This document shows, piece by piece, positions 14,377 through 20,349 of a stretch of 20,349 bases of DNA. Positions within the stretch are counted from its first letter, which is position 1. Every line of letters starts with the position of its first letter. The DNA comes from Planctomycetota bacterium (GTDB lineage: Bacteria; Planctomycetota; UBA1135; UBA2386). The notes below the pieces were generated by a model. The model ran no database searches and was not told where the DNA came from. It was given only the letters and a program-made list of their open reading frames with translations. The DNA is taken from assembly GCA_016793305.1 (NCBI GenBank), contig JAEUHU010000559.1, forward strand, positions 1 to 20,349, in the 5' to 3' direction. Both the position numbers and the translations under genes were made by a program.

Positions 14377-14736
14377 ATGCCTGCTCTGCGCATCCCAAGT
14401 TCCCTGCGGCTCGGCCTGCTGTGCCTGCTCGTCCTCACCATTCCTTCATGCTCAGGGGGTTGGAGCGATGCGGGCACCATCCTTGGCAATGGAAAGCAGT
14501 GGAGAGTAGAGGTGTGGGATGGCGGCGCGACTACTGGAGGAAGAACGTATCTGGCGAGAATCGTCGAGTTGAAGGATGGCGAGTACTCGCTGCAGGGTTG
14601 GATCGAAGACTATGAGCGCAGGGACGTCAGCCTGCTGCCGATCAGGAGGAGCCCTGGAGGAGACCTTACGGAGTTCCTCATTCGATCTGCGGAGCACGAG
14701 GTTCCCGCTTGGCATGCAGTAACCCCGCGCAAGTGA
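14377..14736 (+). CDS. Small lipoprotein of unknown function
   Basis: 119-aa product not recognised as a family. The N-terminus has a basic residue, a hydrophobic core (LGLLCLLVLTIPSC) and a lipobox-like IPSC with Cys25, so it should be exported and lipidated. The mature part is a compact, probably beta-rich domain (QWRVEVWDGG, then RTYLARIVELKDGEYSLQGW) ending in HAVTPRK. ATG 14377 is chosen because it puts the signal peptide at the N-terminus; GTG 14332, overlapping the previous stop, would add 15 residues before it. GGAGG lies 13 nt from the ATG, which is far. One line of this gene (14461-14520) is about 57% GC by eye count against roughly 70-75% in flagellar lines, suggesting recent acquisition. 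Confidence 0.62.
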   Translation: MPALRIPSSLRLGLLCLLVLTIPSCSGGWSDAGTILGNGKQWRVEVWDGGATTGGRTYLARIVELKDGEYSLQGWIEDYERRDVSLLPIRRSPGGDLTEFLIRSAEHEVPAWHAVTPRK

Positions 14737-14744
14737 CCATCGTC

Positions 14745-14852
14745 GAGCTGTCCGCAAACAGGCAGGATCGAACGCGGTCCCAGGAACAAGTCGGCTTCCC
14801 AGTCCCTCACCTGGTTGTTCGACGCCTTGCATCCAGGGCAGCGGACGAGCTC
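14745..14852. repeat. Imperfect inverted repeat between convergent genes
   Basis: The 136-nt gap between the plus-strand lipoprotein gene and the minus-strand gene ending at 14873 can fold in three nested steps. GAGCTGTCCGC (14745-14755) pairs with GCGGACGAGCTC (14841-14852), with a bulge. TCGAAC (14768-14773) pairs with GTTCGA (14817-14822). CCAGG (14780-14784) pairs with CCTGG (14810-14814). There is no T-run, so an ordinary intrinsic terminator is not shown. It could be a bidirectional transcription-end structure, an RNA element or a remnant of a mobile unit. Confidence 0.45.
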
Positions 14853-14872
14853 CAGGTGCTACGCGTTCCACG

Positions 14873-17245
14873 TCACGGCACGTCGACGGTGCCGATGCGT
14901 TCCCCCGTGACGGGATCGGTCGTCACCACGACGCGCCCGGTGCCCACCGTCGTGGTCCCTTGCAGCTCGGGTGCGAGAAGCTCGATCGGCATACCCTCGG
15001 GCAACGACTCCTCGAGCAGGACTTCGCCGCGTTCGTCGCACACAGCTTGTTCGTGACGCGGCAGCCGAACCCAACCATGCGCCCATGCGCGTTGGGCACG
15101 GCGAACCACGAGACGCATCGGCTCCTCGCGGAACCCGACCGATACGACGACCCGATCCTGGCTGCCGTCGATCCACACTCTCGAAGTCGTGTGGGCAACT
15201 CCATGACTTGCTCGTGCACTGCCGGTCACGAAGTACTCACCCGGTAGCAGCGCGACCGTCCAACCGGATCGGGCCCGCCTCCCGAGATTCCACGTGCCTT
15301 GGCGGGGCGGGGCCGCCTGCACGACGATTCGCTCCCGGTCGTCGATGCCTCGCTTCGCAGCCGAATCGGACTGCACTACGAGCTCGACCCATCGCACCGA
15401 ACGCGCATCGACGACGAGCTCGGTGCCGTTCCCCACGACGAAGGTCCCGAGCGGCACGGTCGACAGGAGCTGCTGGACAGGTCCGGTCCGCAGCGAGACG
15501 TCGTGGACACCGTTCTCGACTCCAGAGAGCGTGAAGGCTTCGCCCTCGACGTTCGCCGAAACGACGCGCTGCCGGCTTCCTTGGAGCGTCAATTCGACCG
15601 AACACGGCCACGACACCGTCGCCTCCGTGCGCAGTAGCCTCCCCACCACCGACGTCGTGTCGGGCAGATCGATCGCCAGCTCCACTGTTCCCGGTGGCAC
15701 GTCGACGATCTCGGCGCGACCAGAACCAGGCAGAACGCGCACCACGTGCTGATCGCCGACCAGCCTGTCGAACGTGACCCGCCCACTGCCGGTCGTCGTT
15801 GCCGTCGCCACCAACTTGGCCGGCTGGCCGAGTTGCTTCGCCCCGGCCCAAGGGGATCCCGACAGCAGCGGCAGAGCGCCCCGACCCGCTGGGCTCTGCC
15901 AGAGTTCGACGGCCACATCCACGCCCTGACTTGCTGGACCTGCACGCACCTGCACGTGCAGCCGCCGCGACTCGAGCGCCACGACGTAGCGCACGCGCTC
16001 CGCGTCGGCCTCGACCGTCCAACGGTTCGCGACGGTCCCTTCCGCGAGCCCATCGGCCCGCACGAGCACGAGGCTGCCCGACCTCAGCGGCTCGTCGAGT
16101 TCGAACACGCCGGTGTCGCTGCTGCGCTCGGACGAGTTCTTCGCCAGCGGGGCAGCTGCCTCGTCGGGGAGGAGGAACACACTCGATGGACCCGCGGAAC
16201 GCAGGATCTCGACATGCGCCGGGGCCAGTGGCCGCCCATCGAGGAACAGTTCGAGCCGGTGCTGCCGCCGGGCGTCGAGCACGACGACGTTCTCGGCTAC
16301 CCCGCGCCGCAGCGGCCCAAGCCCGAGCAGCGGGTCGTAGCGAGCGTCCCCGCGCGCGACATCGACGAACACCGGACCACGGACGAGCGGCAGGTGGAAT
16401 CCGCCCGCGTCGTCGGTGACTGCCAGGCGGGAACCACCGATCTTCGCGTCGTGGATCTCGACCCCTGGGCAAGGCGCACCAGAGCGGTCGACGACGCGAC
16501 CAGTCAGGCCGCTCCGCTCGAGCCGCACGACCCAGCGTTCGCGTTCGCCGACGTCGATGGCGCTCGGTGTGGCCACGAATCCGTCGCTGCAGGTCACCCG
16601 CCAGCGACCCGCGGGCAACACCGCGTTCCCCCACTGCCCATGCGTCACCGGCAACGCGAGAACGGTCTGCTGCTGCACCTGGAGCGGACTGCCGTCGTTC
16701 TGCAACGGCTCGACGGCGCGCAGCTCCAGCTGGACCGGTTTGCTGCCGAGCTCGCCGCCCTCGATCTGGATGGCGATCGGGAACGCCGGCGCCAAGCGCA
16801 GCTCGTGCGGGCCCGAAGCACCGTGCGGGACCACGACGCGGCCCTTCCCGTGCGTCGAGGACTCGAAGCTGTATTGGGCCGGTCCCGCGACCTCGACGGC
16901 GCCGGTCGCATCGGTGGTCGGTGCATCCGGAGCCATGGGCGGACGGTCGATGCGCAGCCCGGCGATGCCATTGCCAGTGCGCTGGTCGACGAAGCGGAGC
17001 CCGATGCCCTTGCGAACGGGTTGCTCGACGACGGCCCGTTGCCGCGACTCGGCAGCAGCGCTGTCGCGGCTGGTACCGGTGCCGGACGCTGGCGACACGG
17101 TCAGGTCTCGCTCGACGATCGGCGCTCCGGTCGACGCGGCGTTCCCGTGGTCGGAGCCCGGCGGTGCCGCGAACCTGCCGTTCGCGAAGTGCAGCGGCAC
17201 GAAAACCGCCGCGGCGAGCAGCACGAACAGCAGGAGCCTGCGCAC
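14873..17245 (-). CDS. Exported multi-domain beta-sandwich protein (carboxypeptidase-regulatory-like)
   Basis: 790-aa protein with an N-terminal hydrophobic segment (VRRLLLFVLLAAAVFVPLHF) that serves as signal or membrane anchor. A low-complexity Ser/Ala/Gly linker follows (to about 75), then repeated beta-sandwich units. The clearest is near residue 250: GLTGRVVDRSGAPCPGVEIH, then LAVTDDAGGFHLPLVRGPVF, the classic CarboxypepD_reg-like pattern (G-x-V-x-D-x-x-G-x-P-x-x-G). An earlier unit has VDQRTGNGIAGLRI and TTDATGAVEVAG. No enzyme motif was found, so it is probably a surface or periplasmic structural/binding protein. The start is GTG 17245, 2 nt after the upstream lipoprotein's TAG, with GAGG 5 nt before it. 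The frame stays open much further upstream, but that part is the antisense of other genes. Confidence 0.72.
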   Translation of the reverse strand: MRRLLLFVLLAAAVFVPLHFANGRFAAPPGSDHGNAASTGAPIVERDLTVSPASGTGTSRDSAAAESRQRAVVEQPVRKGIGLRFVDQRTGNGIAGLRIDRPPMAPDAPTTDATGAVEVAGPAQYSFESSTHGKGRVVVPHGASGPHELRLAPAFPIAIQIEGGELGSKPVQLELRAVEPLQNDGSPLQVQQQTVLALPVTHGQWGNAVLPAGRWRVTCSDGFVATPSAIDVGERERWVVRLERSGLTGRVVDRSGAPCPGVEIHDAKIGGSRLAVTDDAGGFHLPLVRGPVFVDVARGDARYDPLLGLGPLRRGVAENVVVLDARRQHRLELFLDGRPLAPAHVEILRSAGPSSVFLLPDEAAAPLAKNSSERSSDTGVFELDEPLRSGSLVLVRADGLAEGTVANRWTVEADAERVRYVVALESRRLHVQVRAGPASQGVDVAVELWQSPAGRGALPLLSGSPWAGAKQLGQPAKLVATATTTGSGRVTFDRLVGDQHVVRVLPGSGRAEIVDVPPGTVELAIDLPDTTSVVGRLLRTEATVSWPCSVELTLQGSRQRVVSANVEGEAFTLSGVENGVHDVSLRTGPVQQLLSTVPLGTFVVGNGTELVVDARSVRWVELVVQSDSAAKRGIDDRERIVVQAAPPRQGTWNLGRRARSGWTVALLPGEYFVTGSARASHGVAHTTSRVWIDGSQDRVVVSVGFREEPMRLVVRRAQRAWAHGWVRLPRHEQAVCDERGEVLLEESLPEGMPIELLAPELQGTTTVGTGRVVVTTDPVTGERIGTVDVP

Positions 17246-17247
17246 GC

Positions 17248-17895
17248 CTACCTCGCCCGCCGCCGCCCGGTCTCGTCGCCCGACGGCAACGACGGCAAGG
17301 TCGGCGGCCGCGGCACGCCATCGTCGCCGAACACGTCGAGGAACACGAAGCCGAGCAGGAAGTCGGCGAACTCGGCGACGTTGACGCCGAGGTGCACGTT
17401 CCAGAAGACCGGTGCCACTCCGACCTCGACACCGAACAGGTCGCTGATCTTCTGCGCGGTCGACAAGCGGAACGGCGCTTCGCGGTCGAGATCGAACACG
17501 TCGGAGAGCCCGAGCCACGCCCGCACGTCGTCGAAGTTCGCCGGGTCGGCCGGATGGTTGCCCGACGTGCTGGTCGCGAACAGGCGCGACCAGGACTGCC
17601 CGTAGCCGAGCGGGCCGAGCGTCGTGAACGGCACGCCGATGCCGTGCCGCGTCAGCACATCGCCAGGCATCTGCCACCACGTGTCCTTGCCCCAGCCGCC
17701 GTCGGAGTACCAGCCGCCGACCGCCACTTCGGCCGGGCCGACCTTGGCGACCGCGGCGAAGCCGAGCGCGTCGGTGTTCACGCGGTAGAGGAAGCTGTCG
17801 TGCAGGTCGGCCATGCGCCGATCCCAGAACCGGCAGCCGGCGAACGGCAGGAGGGCGAGGCAGAGCCACGGCCGAAAGCGGGCGAAGGCGCGCAT
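17248..17895 (-). CDS. Lipoprotein of unknown function
   Basis: 215-aa protein with a signal peptide and good lipobox (LALLPFAGC, Cys21). The mature part contains MADLHDSFLYRVNTDALGFA, then AVAKVGPAEVAVGGWYSDGG, LSDVFDLDREAPF and VNVAEFADFLLGFVFLDVFG. Alternating short hydrophobic strands and glycines suggest a membrane-associated beta structure. From memory, similar D-L-x-D...VGP...G lipoproteins recur in planctomycetes, but no function is known to me. It is the first gene of a minus-strand pair, with only 2 nt to the start of the exported beta-sandwich protein, so the two probably act together at the cell surface. Start ATG 17895; SD is weak (GGGG upstream). Confidence 0.7.
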   Translation of the reverse strand: MRAFARFRPWLCLALLPFAGCRFWDRRMADLHDSFLYRVNTDALGFAAVAKVGPAEVAVGGWYSDGGWGKDTWWQMPGDVLTRHGIGVPFTTLGPLGYGQSWSRLFATSTSGNHPADPANFDDVRAWLGLSDVFDLDREAPFRLSTAQKISDLFGVEVGVAPVFWNVHLGVNVAEFADFLLGFVFLDVFGDDGVPRPPTLPSLPSGDETGRRRAR

Positions 17896-18118
17896 CCGCC
17901 CCACTGTCCACGCCGGCCGGGGCCGGGGAAGAGGCGACCCGCAGCGCCGGCGGCACCGGCCGTTCTGGCGCACCGTGCGCCGGGATCGCGGCCCCGGCAT
18001 CCGGACCCGGTCCCGGCGACGAAGCCCCGCCAAAAGCCCCGTCGAACCCGGCGCGCCGGTGGCTAGACTCCTCGCCCTCATTTCCCGAACCACCGGCCCG
18101 ACCCGGCCCAACGACCCC
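17896..18118. other. Divergent intergenic region (promoter region for both sides)
   Basis: 223 nt of very GC-rich sequence with no plausible gene, between the minus-strand lipoprotein pair and etfB. It should hold both promoters. A TAGACT at 18064-18069 is a candidate -10 for etfB, but no good -35 stands 16-18 nt upstream. GGCGCA (17967-17972) and TGCGCC (17976-17981) form a perfect 6-bp stem with a 3-nt loop. Confidence 0.5.
18064..18069 (+). promoter_or_regulatory. Possible -10 box for etfBA
   Basis: TAGACT, 4 of 6 matches to TATAAT, 49 nt before the etfB ATG. The hexamer 17 nt upstream (GTCGAA) is a poor -35. This is a suggestion based on placement only. Confidence 0.25.
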
Positions 18119-18868
18119 ATGGACATCGTCGTCTGCATCAAGCGAGTTCCGGCGACCGACACGGCGATCAAGATCGCCGCGGACGGCAAGTCGATCGACC
18201 CCACCGGCGTGACCTTCGAGCTGAACGCGTATGACGAGTTCGCTCTCGAACAGGCGCTGCGCATCAAGGAACAGCTGAACGCGGGCTCGGTGACGGTCGT
18301 GACGATCGGCCCGAAGGACACCAAGAAGCAGCTCGACGACGCGCTCGCTCGCGGCGCCGACAAGGCGGTGCTGCTGAGCACCACCGAGTGGATGTTCGAC
18401 GGCACCCAGACGGCGGCGGCGCTGGCGGCGTGGATCAAGACCGTGCCGTGCAACCTCGTGCTGTGCGGCCGCCAGGCGGTCGACTCGGACAACAACCAGC
18501 TGCCAGCCAACCTGGCGGCGCGGCTCGGCTTCGCCTGCGTGACCGAGGTCACCAAGCTGGCGCTCGAGAACGGCGTGTTCACCGCCGAGCGCGACATCGA
18601 AGGCGCACGCGAGGTCGTCACCTGCAAGACGCCCGCCGTCGTCAGCTGCAACAAGGGCCTCAACGAGCCGCGCTACGCCAACCTGAAGGGCATCATGGCG
18701 GCGAAGAAGAAGCCGTTCGTCGAGCAGCCCGCCCAGCTCGGCGCCCGCGGCGTCGAGGTCGTGTCGCTGACCCTGCCGGCCGCGCGCGCCGCCGGCAGGA
18801 TCGTCGGCAACGGTGCCGAAGCGGTCCCGGCGTTGATCGCCGCCCTGCGCGAACAGAAGGCCCTCTGA
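18119..18868 (+). CDS. etfB: Electron transfer flavoprotein subunit beta
   Basis: 249-aa EtfB, normal length. It starts MDIVVCIKRVPATDTAIKIA and has NAYDEFALEQALRIKE (about residues 37-52), the family signature region, then GRQAVDSDNNQLPANLAARLG (near residue 120) for the AMP-binding/interface domain. With EtfA it forms a soluble FAD-containing heterodimer that passes electrons from acyl-CoA and other dehydrogenases to ETF-quinone oxidoreductase. The ATG at 18119 lies 19 nt after TTTCCCGAAC; no strong SD is visible, so the transcript may have a short leader. etfA follows 19 nt downstream. No fixABCX partners are seen in the window, which points to the general (group I) type. Confidence 0.95.
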   Translation: MDIVVCIKRVPATDTAIKIAADGKSIDPTGVTFELNAYDEFALEQALRIKEQLNAGSVTVVTIGPKDTKKQLDDALARGADKAVLLSTTEWMFDGTQTAAALAAWIKTVPCNLVLCGRQAVDSDNNQLPANLAARLGFACVTEVTKLALENGVFTAERDIEGAREVVTCKTPAVVSCNKGLNEPRYANLKGIMAAKKKPFVEQPAQLGARGVEVVSLTLPAARAAGRIVGNGAEAVPALIAALREQKAL

Positions 18869-18887
18869 TCCCCTGGAGCCCATTCCC

Positions 18888-19871
18888 ATGAGCAACATCG
18901 TCGTCATCGCGGAAGCCCGGGGCGGAGCCCTGAAGCGTCCTTCGCTCGAAGCCGTCACCGCAGCGCTGGGTCTCGCCAAGCAGACCGGCGGCAAGGTGAT
19001 CGCGGTCCTGTGTGGCAGCGGCCTCGACGCCGCCTGCGCCGAACTCGGCAAGAGCGGTGCCGCCCAGATCGTCGCCGTCGAAGGCGCCTCGTTCGCCAAC
19101 TACTCGGGCGACGCCTGGGCGAAGGCGATCGCCGAACAGTGCAAGGCGCACGGCGCTGGCGCCGTGCTGATGGCCCACACGGCCATGGGCAAGGACCTGC
19201 TGCCGCGGGTCGCAGCACTGCTGGACGGCAGCGTGCTGACCGACACCGTCGAGCTCGCGTTCGCGGGCGGCGCGTTCACCGCCAAGAAGCCGGTGTTCGC
19301 CGGCAAGGCGACCATGACGGCGAAGTCGGCGAAGCTGCCGTTCTGCGCCACGCTGCGGCCGAACAACTTCGCGCCGGCCAGCGGCGGCAGCGGCGCTGCC
19401 GTGCAGAAGGTCGCGGCCCCGGGCGGCGACCTGCTCGCCGTCGTCAAGGAGATCATCGCGGCCGGTGGCGGCAAGATCCCGCTGCAGGAGGCGAAGGTCG
19501 TGGTCGCCGGCGGCCGTGGCCTGAAGGAAGCGCAGCACTTCAAGCTGATCGAGGACCTCGCTGCCGCGTTCGGCCCCGGCACAGCCGCGGTCGGTGCGTC
19601 GCGCGCCGTCGTCGACGCCGGCTGGCGCCCGCACAGCGAACAGGTCGGCCAGACCGGCAAGGTCGTGAGCCCGCCGCTCTACTTCGCGATCGGCATCAGC
19701 GGTGCGATCCAGCACCTCGCCGGCATGCGCACCGCGCGCACCATCGTGGCGATCAACAAGGACGCCGACGCGCCGATCTTCAAGGTCGCCGACTTCGGCA
19801 TCGTCGGCGACGCGTTCGAGGTCGTGCCGGCCCTGACGAAGGCCATCGCCGCCCTCGTCGCCGGCAAGTGA
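18888..19871 (+). CDS. etfA: Electron transfer flavoprotein subunit alpha
   Basis: 327-aa EtfA, near the usual 310-330 aa. The N-terminal domain starts [20 protein letters not shown]. The C-terminal FAD-binding domain shows [40 protein letters not shown] (around residue 235), [20 protein letters not shown] and [19 protein letters not shown], which together bind FAD. The SRAVVDAGW stretch is normally SRAAVDAGW, a mild change. It forms the heterodimer with EtfB and shares its operon. ychF begins 46 nt after its stop. Confidence 0.96.
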   Translation: MSNIVVIAEARGGALKRPSLEAVTAALGLAKQTGGKVIAVLCGSGLDAACAELGKSGAAQIVAVEGASFANYSGDAWAKAIAEQCKAHGAGAVLMAHTAMGKDLLPRVAALLDGSVLTDTVELAFAGGAFTAKKPVFAGKATMTAKSAKLPFCATLRPNNFAPASGGSGAAVQKVAAPGGDLLAVVKEIIAAGGGKIPLQEAKVVVAGGRGLKEAQHFKLIEDLAAAFGPGTAAVGASRAVVDAGWRPHSEQVGQTGKVVSPPLYFAIGISGAIQHLAGMRTARTIVAINKDADAPIFKVADFGIVGDAFEVVPALTKAIAALVAGK

Positions 19872-19917
19872 CCGCAGCAGGAACCGAAGCCAGCAGCACC
19901 GCACCGAGGCAGCTCGC

Positions 19918-20349
19918 ATGACTCTCAAAGCAGGCATCGTCGGGCTGCCGAACGTCGGCAAGTCGACACTGTTCAACGCCGTCACCCGCACCCGCAAGGC
20001 GCAGGCGGCGAACTATCCCTTCTGCACGATCGACCCGAACGTCGGCATCGTCGTCGTGCCGGACGCGCGGCTGCAGGTGCTGCAGAAGATCGCCAAGACC
20101 AACGTCGTGGTGCCGGCGACCATCGAGTTCGTCGACATCGCCGGCCTCGTCAAGGGGGCGGCGACCGGCGAAGGGCTCGGCAACAAGTTCCTGAGCCACA
20201 TCCGCGAAGTCGACGCGATCGTGCAGGTCGTGCGCTGCTTCGAGGACGTCGACATCCACCACGTGTCGGGCACGGTCGATCCGGTGCGCGACATCGAGAT
20301 CATCACCACCGAGCTGGTGCTCGCCGACCTCGAGTCGGTCGAGAAGCGG
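19918..20349 (+). CDS. ychF: YchF/OLA1-type P-loop NTPase (3' end outside window)
   Basis: The first 144 codons of an Obg-family NTPase; the full family protein is about 363 aa. Visible motifs are the G1 P-loop GLPNVGKST (9-17), the YchF hallmark [10 protein letters not shown] (32-41), and G3 DIAGLVKGA (73-81), followed by [20 protein letters not shown]. YchF proteins prefer ATP, bind ribosomes and are linked to translation and stress responses. The frame is open to the window edge with no stop. The start ATG 19918 lies 46 nt after etfA, and the intergenic stretch shows only GAGGC about 8 nt upstream as a possible SD. It may be a read-through gene of the etfBA operon or have its own promoter. 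Confidence 0.95.
   Translation, partial: MTLKAGIVGLPNVGKSTLFNAVTRTRKAQAANYPFCTIDPNVGIVVVPDARLQVLQKIAKTNVVVPATIEFVDIAGLVKGAATGEGLGNKFLSHIREVDAIVQVVRCFEDVDIHHVSGTVDPVRDIEIITTELVLADLESVEKR

Noticed and set aside
14765..14780. GGATCGAACGC, recalling a tRNA T-loop read on the minus strand (GTTCGATCC)
   Set aside because: The flanking 5-bp T-stem is not complementary, and no acceptor or anticodon arm could be built.
14617..14870. Cysteine-containing minus-strand frame (HLELVRCPGCKASNN, then PVCGQL) resembling a zinc ribbon
   Set aside because: A TAG directly precedes it and there is no ATG or GTG before the Cys pair. It overlaps the hairpin and runs antisense into the lipoprotein gene.
14737..14872. 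Integron attC site between the lipoprotein gene and the minus-strand gene
   Set aside because: The imperfect hairpin is suggestive, but no GTTRRRY/RYYYAAC end boxes were found at the outer arms, and no integrase is in the window.
15746..17605. A 619-codon plus-strand open frame opposite the beta-sandwich gene
   Set aside because: Its protein has no recognisable domain and is rich in Arg/Asp/His/Gln as expected of an antisense frame. The minus strand has a signal peptide, an SD and CarboxypepD_reg-like motifs.
17246..19099. Extension of the 790-aa minus-strand protein up to 19099
   Set aside because: That part lies over the lipoprotein gene and antisense to etfB and the start of etfA. GTG 17245 with SD and a hydrophobic N-terminus is the better start.

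Overview
This is a GC-rich (about 70% in most lines counted by eye), gene-dense bacterial chromosome segment. Codon use favours G/C at third positions, and GTG/TTG starts are used alongside ATG. The flagellar set includes P- and L-ring proteins, so the cell is diderm. Very large hook-type proteins, a long regulatory-domain-like beta-sandwich protein and orphan lipoproteins recall Planctomycetota, but this is an inference from gene style and no rRNA or marker gene proves it.

Region 1 (1-11082) is a single plus-strand flagellar hook/rod/ring operon with gaps of 13 nt or less or short overlaps, except for 54 nt before flgA: flgE (5' end cut off) - flgF - flgG - flgA - flgH - flgI - flgJ (rod-binding domain only) - flgN - flgK - flgL. 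These genes build the distal rod, P/L ring, hook and hook-filament junction. FlgN is the likely chaperone for FlgK/FlgL. A small gene with a FliE-like C-terminal helix (11087-11344) and a tandem-GNAT acetyltransferase (11341-12222) continue the operon, with no fliW or csrA after flgL.

Region 2 (12223-14872) looks accessory. It holds a stand-alone DprA/Smf-fold protein overlapping a ComF-like phosphoribosyltransferase that begins at TTG, an arrangement like the ShosTA toxin-antitoxin/anti-phage family. A YdeI/DUF1801-type protein and a small lipoprotein gene of clearly lower GC follow, then an intergenic imperfect inverted repeat. This pair is the most interesting system in the window.

Region 3 (14873-17895, minus strand) is a two-gene operon: a 215-aa lipoprotein of unknown function and a 790-aa exported beta-sandwich/carboxypeptidase-regulatory-like protein.

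Region 4 (18119-end, plus strand) is core metabolism: etfB-etfA (electron transfer flavoprotein) followed by the start of ychF (OLA1-type P-loop NTPase), cut by the window edge. A 223-nt divergent intergenic region separates regions 3 and 4. No tRNA, rRNA, CRISPR array, transposase or integrase was seen.
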